NCBI RefSeq assembly: GCF_963576615.1
Contig: NC_088711.1
Coordinates: forward strand, 33,964,121-34,028,120
DNA length: 64,000 nt
DNA from: Watersipora subatra
Taxonomy: Eukaryota > Bryozoa > Gymnolaemata > Cheilostomatida > Watersiporidae
Direction of reading: 5' to 3'
A program made the position numbers and the translations under genes. Shown piece after piece: positions 57,801 through 64,000 of the stretch. Each line of letters opens with the position of its first letter. The first letter of the stretch is position 1. The notes beneath the pieces were generated by a model. The model saw only the letters and a program-made list of their open reading frames with translations. It had not been told where the DNA came from and made no database searches.

Positions 57801-60800
57801 TCTTGGCAATCAATTAGCAATATCGCCTTACTTTCTGATTGGCTAACAGAAATGGACTTACGAGCGCAATCTAACTGAGGAGAATACAGTGATGATCTAA
57901 AGATACAGCTGCAAGTGCAGGTCTCCAAGTCCATTTCTCCTCCGTTATAACAGACTCTACCTCCACAGTCTGTATAAAGTGTAGTAAAATAGATAGCCCC
58001 TGAGTGCAACTATTGCAGAAGATAAAACTCATTTTTCAACTTGTTTGAATTATTTGAACCTCAGCTACAGCACAAAAATAATTTTCTAGCGAGGAATTAT
58101 TCGATACCAAATAAATTTTGTAGAAAATGTGCTCTTACAGTTTTGATCCGGCAATAAGAATATGAAACTCGGCTACAGCATAAAAATAATTCTTTTGCGA
58201 TGAATTATTCGGTACCAAATAAATTTGGTAGAACGTGTGCTCCTACGGTTTGTGATCTCGCAATAAGCGTGTAGAGCTAACCAATTAAAGCATGTTATCC
58301 TTCAAGTTCGCAGGTTAATTAATCAAGTTTTCTTTTTTGCCTGCATAATATAAACAGCATTAAAAATAATTGAACTCATTATTTTCTTACAAGTGAGTTA
58401 ATTTTCATCCTACCCAATTTGCAAATGAAAGTACACAGGAATAGGCAACTCTTACATACCGCATAAGCCTTTGTTATTCCCAGATGTAATGCAATTGCTA
58501 CTGCACCTGTCACACTGTGTGCCTTCTGTGTATGGTTTACTCCAGTCTGCTTGCCTTCAAAATATTGCAAATTTATTAATGTTCTTACGAACACGTGTTT
58601 AAAGTTGCCAAAATATCTTTCTATCAATTCCTTGTACAGAAACATTGGTTAATTTCACAAAAGATTTATTTACCAAACAATTATGACTTAAAAGCGATAC
58701 AAATGTTAAAGTAAAACAGCTTTGGTTTGTAAGATTACACACAAGTGGTCACTAGCCCTGTTTTAGTTTATAACCAGACTTCAAGGTCACACATGTGTAC
58801 GTATTAACCTTACTCTGGTCCATAATTGCACACGTAGAATCGTCCTTTGGTAGAGCATTTGGTGTAACCGCAACCAACCTTTGTGGAGTTTGCTCTCACC
58901 ACCTGGTTATGAGAAATACTGGGATATAGAAATGGTTCATATAGACTAAAGTAAGTAACAATGGTTCACATAGACTAAAGTAAGTAACAATGGTTTATAT
59001 AGACTAAAGTAAGTAACAATGGTTCATATAGACTAAAGTAAGTAACAATGGTTCATATAGACTAAAGTAAGTAACAATGGTTCATATAGGCTAAAGTAAG
59101 TAACAATGGTTCATATAGACTAAAGTAAGTAACAATGGTTTATATAGACTAAAGTAAGTAACAATGGTTCATATAGACTAAAGTAAGTAACAATGGTTCA
59201 TATAGACTCAAGTAAGTAACAATGGTTCATATAGGCTAAAGTAAGTAACAATGGTTCATGTAGACTAAAGTAAGTAACAATGATTCATATAGACTAAAGT
59301 AAGTAACAATGGTTCATATAGACTAAAGTAAGTAACAATGGTTCATATAGACTAAAGTAAGTAACGATCGTAAGTAACATGAACATAGCGTCCTTTTCTT
59401 CTGACTCATTTCTCACCTGTGTAAAATGTCCAACCTTTTCAAACTGCATTAGAGAAAAGTTGCCATATTGAAATGCTGACTGCTCGTTGAACCAGCTCTG
59501 TATGGTCTGATTCCAGTCTTTGTGATTGTAGCCAATATTCTGTCCAACTCTGAATCTGTCAGAAGGGTGTAGCACAATCTCAGCACAATGTAGATGCTTT
59601 CTAAATCTAGAATTATCTTTGAATTATGGGATATGATTTATGGGGCAAGAATTATGGGATGTGTCTTATGGGAATGAATTATGGGATGTCTAATGGGGCA
59701 TGAAATATGGGATGGGTATTATGGGATTGAATTATGGGATTTGTCTTAATGGGCATGAATTATGGGATATGTCTTATTGGGCATGAGTTATGGGATGTGT
59801 CTTATGGGAATGAGTTATGGGATGTGTCTTTTATAACATGAATTATGGGATATGTCTTATGGAGCATGAATTATGGGATATGTCTTATGGGGCATGAGTT
59901 ATGGGATGTGTCTTATGGGAATGAATAATGGGATGTGTCTTTTATAACATGAATTATGGGATATGTCTTATGGAGCATGAATTATGGGATATGTCTTATG
60001 GAGCATGAATTATGGGATATGTCTTATAGAGAATGAATTATGGGATATGTCTTATGGAGCATGAATTATGGGAGATGTCTTATGGAGCATGAATTATGGG
60101 ATGTGTATAATGGAGCATGAACTATGGGAGATGTCTTATGGAGCATGAATTATGAGATGTGTCTTATGGAGCATGAATTATGGGATATGTCTTACGGAAC
60201 ATGAATTATGGGATATGCCTTATGGAGCATGAATTATGGGAGATGTCTTATGGAGCATGAGTTATGGGATGTGTTATATGAGGCTTATGATGTTTACAGT
60301 AAGATCAACTTTCTTTAGTATTTATATTAGCTAGACATGGGCCTTGGGAGTCTTGAATCCACAACCTCCTAATAGTTTCAGTTCATGGTGGCAGCAGTTC
60401 ATACGTCTGTAGATGCTTGTCCTCATTATTGCTGCCGCAAGTTGGGTTTGCATCAATTTTAGATGCATTTAAAGTAATCAAATTTATTTCACTTATTTTA
60501 ATATTTATATTGTCTCCATTATTATGAGAGATTTAAAAATTCATTTACAATAATTATTCTTTTATCAATAATTTCCTGTGGAAGTTTGACTTGAAAAGCC
60601 TGCCAAGCTTGTTTTCAGTTAATACTTTATCATCTTTACTACATGTATAAGTAGTTCTTTTTTGTTGATCTATGAATTTATATGGTTCCTACTTTTGCTG
60701 TGACGATGTTAAATGTAAGCAAAAGTTCAATTAATATTTGCAATCATCATGAATGCTTAAGTATCAACATGAGTAAATTTAATTTGTCAAATAGATAAAA

Positions 60801-62655
60801 TTGTAAAACATTTAAAACTTGAATGAGAGAAAGGATCACCCTCAGCAGAGCTAACCAGAGCGCTGCTATTATCCGTTATTATTATGTTTTTCTCTCTTTC
60901 TCGCAGTTATCATTACTCTTTTAAGTCACTTTTTCATATTTCTCTTCATTAGTTATCATCCCACGACCAAACACGAGCAAAGCGATTGTTTAGTAGATTT
61001 ATGATAAATGCCCATGGGCACACAACTCCCGAAAACTTTCCCGAAGTCCATTCAACAAATTAAACCATTTTTGTGTAGAGTCGTTCAAGTATAATAATGA
61101 TACATAACACATATAAACATATTTAAATATATTACCAAGTCTTTGAAAGGTTGCCGCAATCACCTAAAACTAACCCATCTGATCGGATGATACATAAATA
61201 GACAGATTAATTCAGCCTAAAATCGAAATAGAAACTTAAGAAGCCTTTTTTAATAAAAATTAAGACCGGTTAACAAAACGCCAATAAGGCCGTGTGACAG
61301 ATAGTATAACCATTAAGTCGTCCAAATTTCACGAGAAAAACGTGCACATTTAACCAGTCTATAGAATTGTTCAATTGCCGAAGGTTTCTGTAATTAACTT
61401 CGAAGTACTAAAAAGTGATTGTTTCTTTTTTGCCGATTTTATTATTCGAATTAATTATTTGATTTTATAAAAATATTATTATAATATTTAATTATAAGAA
61501 TAATCATTAGAATTTACAACATCGAAGTATATAATGATTGCATTGTCTAATTGCCGAAGTTTTCTTTAATTAACGTAGACCGTTTGAGCGTAAACCGATT
61601 TACTGGTACGAAAATGTGGTACACAGTTTATCAGCCCCTGTTTTTTGTCCAATTACCGAAGGTTTCATTAAATTATCTAGAACAAGAGCCAGAATTCTTT
61701 ACATCTTATCTACTAGTTAGGGCCAAACTAAAATGCCCCTTTGTGACAAGAATATTTCTTTATTTTACTCCAGTTTGCAGAAAACTTCCAGACGCGTTAA
61801 TGCTAATGCTTGCTTCCTGTTACAAATCGCTGTCAAAACCATTCGACATTCAACACAACCAACTTTCAACTTTCCAACACAATTTTAAAACTGCGTATAT
61901 TACATGACAGCTTGCCATTTTACTTTTAATAATGTATTTCAGAGATATAATAAACATATTTCATTATTGCTGTTGTTAGTTAAATTACGTACAGTAGGTT
62001 AGGCCTACAGCTTGAATTAATATTTATTTTATTGTTGCAAAACCTAGGTTTGAGATAGTAGTAGATTAAGTCTGATTTTTATACAACCATTTGTTTTGAA
62101 TAATTGACATTTTGAATTTTAATTCAAAACAATTTGACAACTACCATGGACATACAACCTCCCAGAACACCACATCGTCACAGTGGCCATCCAAGTGTCT
62201 CCCAATTATTACACAGGAAGAGAAATAGAAGGTCCTCACAGCAACCATCAACATCAAATGCTAATGTTCAACAACACGCTAATCAAAATAATAACAACAA
62301 CTCATCTGATTCAGAGAATTCTTTAGTAGATGTTGTAGGCAAAGCCTACAACATTTAACTAAAGAATTCTACTTTTGTAGAATTCTGACCTTTTGTAACT
62401 ACTTTTTCAAAAACCAGCAGTACCCTTTCTTTTTTCCAATATCACTTTGGTCGTGGGCTGTATGACAGGGGAATTTCTATTGTTATTATTGGCTATTTAA
62501 ATTAACCAAGGTAAGACTAAATTACGATAGGATTATGTGTGAAACCACAGTATGTCAGACCTTCCTGGAATCGATCGTTGATCACCAGAATCATGCTTTA
62601 TGTCGCAATTATCCGCCCATCTTTGAGCTATTGCAGAGAGCTCTTCATCCCAGGC
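51860..62655 (-). CDS. CAP/SCP protein with EGF-like and ShKT modules and GPI-type tail (gene B, 5' part missing)
   Basis: Eight minus-strand exons are in phase (924 nt): 62561-62655, WDEELSAIAQRWADNC; 59417-59555, VGQNIGYNH...VGHFTQ; 58814-58902, VVRANSTKVGCGYTKC; 58460-58539, hinge (two codons shorter than in A); 57862-57969, EGF-like; 57223-57321, ShKT; 52180-52353, a repeat exon with about six EHGGNKDK units; 51860-51999, the tail exon ending with hydrophobic GACLSLIALTMLWMNFP. Both tail-type exons begin GAFDYNETEHGG, so B has a duplicated tail exon, the inner copy expanded by a 24-bp coding repeat. Exons matching A's 38752-38840 and 40893-40992 are absent up to 64000; B may be 5'-truncated or continue to the right. 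If the ShKT donor is not used, a short read-through tail to about 57134 is possible. Confidence 0.65.
52190..52335. repeat. 24-bp coding minisatellite in gene B
   Basis: About six copies of GTTCTTTGTCTTTGTTTCCTCCAT-type units. Read on the minus strand each is an 8-residue EHGGNKDK repeat, and the reading frame is kept. Copy A has a single EHGGNHGE here, so the expansion is specific to B. Confidence 0.9.
52515..52858. repeat. 28-bp minisatellite, copy B
   Basis: About 12 units of GTAAGCGTAGAGACACAGGC plus TACAGCAG, more diverged than the copy A array at 33420-33682. The P-like element inserted just past its right end. Confidence 0.95.
53789..55620 (-). pseudogene. P-element/THAP9-like transposase remnant
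   Basis: Minus-strand pieces. Around 55558-55620, ...EWTFEGKGMTFHK ends at a phase-2 donor; an acceptor at 55108 continues in phase 2 with FINKVTENSCYLQWHCNCRR then PGPRALICNEHF. The W, P and C-x2-H-F arrangement is that of a THAP zinc finger, but its N-terminal Cys pair is not visible. At 54155-54355, between AG and GT signals, comes LGGWNNNPTVTQFKATFRKL, typical of the C-terminal half of P/THAP9-type transposases. At 53789-54082, LLELQNNGRLVRPSDGVIRI follows. The catalytic domain was not found. These pieces look like a shortened or decayed transposase. Confidence 0.6.
55440..55550. repeat. TAGTAGAACTAG microsatellite-like tract
   Basis: Degenerate AGTAGTAG/GAACTAG repeat inside the P-like element near its THAP-type exon. 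Confidence 0.7.
55644..55832. mobile_element. hAT-like MITE, 189 bp, nested in the P-like element
   Basis: Starts CAGGCCTGCCAACTCTCACG and ends GGGTTGGCAGACCTG, an inverted repeat of about 14 bases. Exact 8-base duplication TGCACCTA at 55636-55643 and 55833-55840. No coding capacity. It differs in sequence from the TAGTGCTGCACGATA family. Confidence 0.9.
56410..56652. repeat. 57-bp minisatellite, about four copies
   Basis: Units containing GATGATTTACTGGTAGTCAG and TCTATCATCATACATAGCTT, low divergence. Present in copy B only. Confidence 0.9.
56790..57058 (-). mobile_element. tRNA-containing interspersed repeat, copy 6 (paralogue of copy 3)
   Basis: Reverse-strand core GGATGGCCTGGTGGTTTAGC then GTAGGTTCTCAATTCAAGCC, with the head near 57055. 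It carries the uninterrupted GTGCTAAA (56938-56945) that is duplicated around the MITE in copy A. Confidence 0.65.
57656..57755. repeat. 48-bp tandem duplication
   Basis: TGGTTTTGGAGCATGTGTTA with its following GACTTGCCCCTCATGACC segment occurs twice. Copy A (around 35155-35180) has only a short single equivalent. A second local duplication of about 120 bp lies at 58030-58270. Confidence 0.8.
58930..59375. repeat. 29-bp minisatellite, copy B, about 15 units
   Basis: The same unit as 36300-36432 in copy A (TAAGTAACAATGGTTCATAT plus AGACTAAAG). It lies between two CAP exons of gene B. Confidence 0.95.
59618..60285. repeat. 28-bp minisatellite (ATGAATTATGGGATATGTCT), about 23 units
   Basis: Units of ATGAATTATGGGATATGTCT plus TATGGAGC with variants. 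Copy A has only about two units at 36685-36740, so this is a large expansion in copy B. Confidence 0.95.
62149..62358 (+). CDS. short Asn/Ser/His-rich frame in Helitron-like copy 3
   Basis: From the ATG at 62149 (an earlier one is at 62134): MDIQPPRTPHRHSGHPSVSQ, then a basic stretch and NQNNNNNSSDSENSLVDVV. Low complexity with no domain. Its 3' end overlaps the hairpin at 62315-62370. It could be the truncated start of a transposon protein; low confidence that it is coding. Confidence 0.25.
   Translation, partial: DIQPPRTPHRHSGHPSVSQLLHRKRNRRSSQQPSTSNANVQQHANQNNNNNSSDSENSLVDVVGKAYNI
62315..62370. repeat. 56-bp hairpin
   Basis: The left arm AGAATTCTTTAGTAGATGTT continuing GTAGGC and the right arm GCCTACAACATTTAACTAAA continuing GAATTCT pair except for one inserted base and one mismatch, with an AAA loop. 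It lies about 110 bases before the 3' end of the Helitron-like element. A further TAGAATTCT copy follows at 62388. Confidence 0.85.
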
Positions 62656-63140
62656 CTGCAGTTGTCAACCAAAACATCAATTATCATTGTGTTAAAGTTT
62701 ATATTCCTAAGCAACAGTGTGCAAGAAACTCTCTTGTTTGACCACAACTCATTCTTACATTAATCCAAACTCTTTTGATAAGTTTTTTCCTAAATGAATC
62801 ATATGGGCCTGTTCAAGGCAATGAACTAAACCTGTAATTCTAGTAATTTCAAACCTTATCTATGAAAAATGAAAAGATGACAATATGACAAAGAACAAAT
62901 GACAGGTAACAATATGACCACTGACATAGTATATCATTTGACAATATTAGATGTCATATGGTATATGACAAAAGATATATATGACACATGACATGTAACA
63001 GCGCAACAGTTAAAATTGTATGACATATGACAAAACGACACGTCACATATGTCATATGATATATTGGAGAATATCATATGACAATGATAATTGCTATATC
63101 TCATTTATATGCCATAATGGTCTATGTCACATACATAGAG

Positions 63141-63439
63141 TTATCTCCCCCTAGAGTGATAACTACACGAGCGTTTTCGGTGCCAACAAGGAGCGTTTAG
63201 GCCACGCCCCTTTTTTGTGCTAGTCAGTCGTAGTGATTGACTAGATTAATAACATCAGCCATGAGAAGGGTTAAACAAGGATCGTGAATTTCCAGTTAAC
63301 ATAGTAATTAATGCTCATATTAAAGAAATGATGATTATAGTTTATTACTCTAATATATGCTTATTATTTAAAGCAATTCAATACCTAGTGGGATCGCTAA
63401 ACATATTATGGAAATGTTTACTTTTCTATATCCATTTCC
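63141..63439. other. no gene recognised beyond the duplication boundary
   Basis: After the copy B boundary at about 63134 the sequence is unrelated to that right of copy A. No CAP exon with an HN..R motif is seen. Confidence 0.5.
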
Positions 63440-64000
63440 ATAAACATAAACATTTCCATAATTTTAGGGAGATGGATTTGGAAATTTTGTTTTAGAAATA
63501 TGGAAATGGTATGGAAATGGAAATAATATGAAAATGAATTATGGAAATGCTATAAAAATGGAAATAATATGGAAATGAATTATAGAAATGTTATGGAAAT
63601 GTTATGGAAATACTATGGAAATGAAGTAGGGAAATGTTATGAGAATGGAAATAATATGGAAATGAATTATGGAAATGTTATGGAAATGAAGTAGGGAAAT
63701 GCTATGGAAATGAAAATAATATGGAAATGAATTATAGAAATGTTATGGAAATGAAGTAGGGAAATGCTATGAAAATGGAAATAATATGGAAATGAGTTAT
63801 GGAAATGTTATGGAAATGGAAATAATATGGAAAGAAATTATGGAAATGAAAATAATATGGAAATGAAGTAGGGAAATGTTATGGAAATGGAAATAATATG
63901 GAAATGAATTATGGAAATGAAAATAATATGGAAAAGAAGTAGGGAAATGTTATGGAAATGGAAATAATATGGAAATGAATTATGGAAATGGAAATTGTGA
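63440..64000. repeat. GGAAATGTTATGGAAATGAA satellite-like array, runs off the window
   Basis: Short GGAAATG words combine into a roughly 40-base higher-order unit (ATGGAAATGGAAATAATATG then GAAATGAATTATGG). The array continues past 64000. Confidence 0.95.

Larger units (their letters stand above)
60959..62479 (+). mobile_element. Helitron/Helentron-like non-autonomous element, copy 3
   Basis: Begins TCCCACGACCAAACACGAGC and ends GGTCGTGGGCTGTATGACAG then GGGAATTTCTA. Copy A has ATCA|TTGTT without it (37430/37431), so it entered between A and T with no target duplication, as Helitrons do. The expected final G of CTAG is absent. It lacks a Rep/helicase frame; frames at 61551-61907 and 62134-62358 are short. 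Confidence 0.65.
47335..63140. repeat. segmental duplication, copy B
   Basis: Paralogue of 30905-38400, same orientation. It carries insertions that A lacks: MITE plus LTR element (47665-51548), P-like element (52866-56079) and Helitron-like element (60959-62479), plus larger 24-, 29- and 28-bp arrays. Exon sequences are well conserved: the 95-nt CAP exon (37512-37606 / 62561-62655) shows only one difference, which is synonymous. Confidence 0.85.

Overview
This is a stretch of an AT-rich animal nuclear genome. It has spliced genes with GT..AG introns, metazoan protein families (claudin-like four-transmembrane proteins; CAP/SCP proteins with EGF-like and ShKT modules), many tandem-repeat arrays, and several classes of transposon. 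No bacterial gene organisation is present. The mix suggests an invertebrate, perhaps a lophotrochozoan, but the sequence alone does not settle the species.

Layout. 1-11 kb: mostly repeats and unassigned DNA, with two 5' exons of a claudin-like gene on the minus strand (5479-6720) and a possible plus-strand signal-peptide exon (4435). 11.4-13.4 kb: a short tandem duplication, one copy of which carries a piggyBac-like MITE, then a decayed repetitive 'AETAEQTQ' coding region. 14.2-16.6 kb: two Helitron/Helentron-like non-autonomous elements joined tail to tail. 17-20 kb: tRNA-containing interspersed repeats. 20.9-30.7 kb: a four-exon claudin-like gene on the minus strand, reconstructed as 206 aa with every intron in phase 1; its introns are filled with minisatellites, including one that repeats TGACGTCA.

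30.9-63.1 kb: a tandem segmental duplication. Copy A (about 30.9-38.4 kb) and copy B (about 47.3-63.1 kb) each hold the 3' part of a minus-strand gene for a secreted CAP protein: CAP domain, cysteine-rich hinge, EGF-like module, ShKT module, then a hydrophobic tail that looks like a GPI-anchor signal. Gene A has nine consistent exons (306 codons plus stop, signal-peptide exon not found). Gene B has eight exons, including a duplicated tail exon with a coding 24-bp minisatellite, but the first two exons of A have no counterpart in the window.

The two copies serve as empty-site controls for each other. Copy A gained a hAT-like MITE. Copy B gained a hAT-like MITE at another site, an LTR retrotransposon inside that MITE, a P-element-like transposon with THAP-type coding remnants that itself holds another hAT-like MITE, and a Helitron-like element. 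Target-site duplications and uninterrupted paralogous sites are visible for most of these. The LTR element has gag zinc knuckles and an aspartic protease but no room for a polymerase; a lysine/glutamate-rich reading frame lies where pol would be. The window ends in a GGAAAT-type satellite array.
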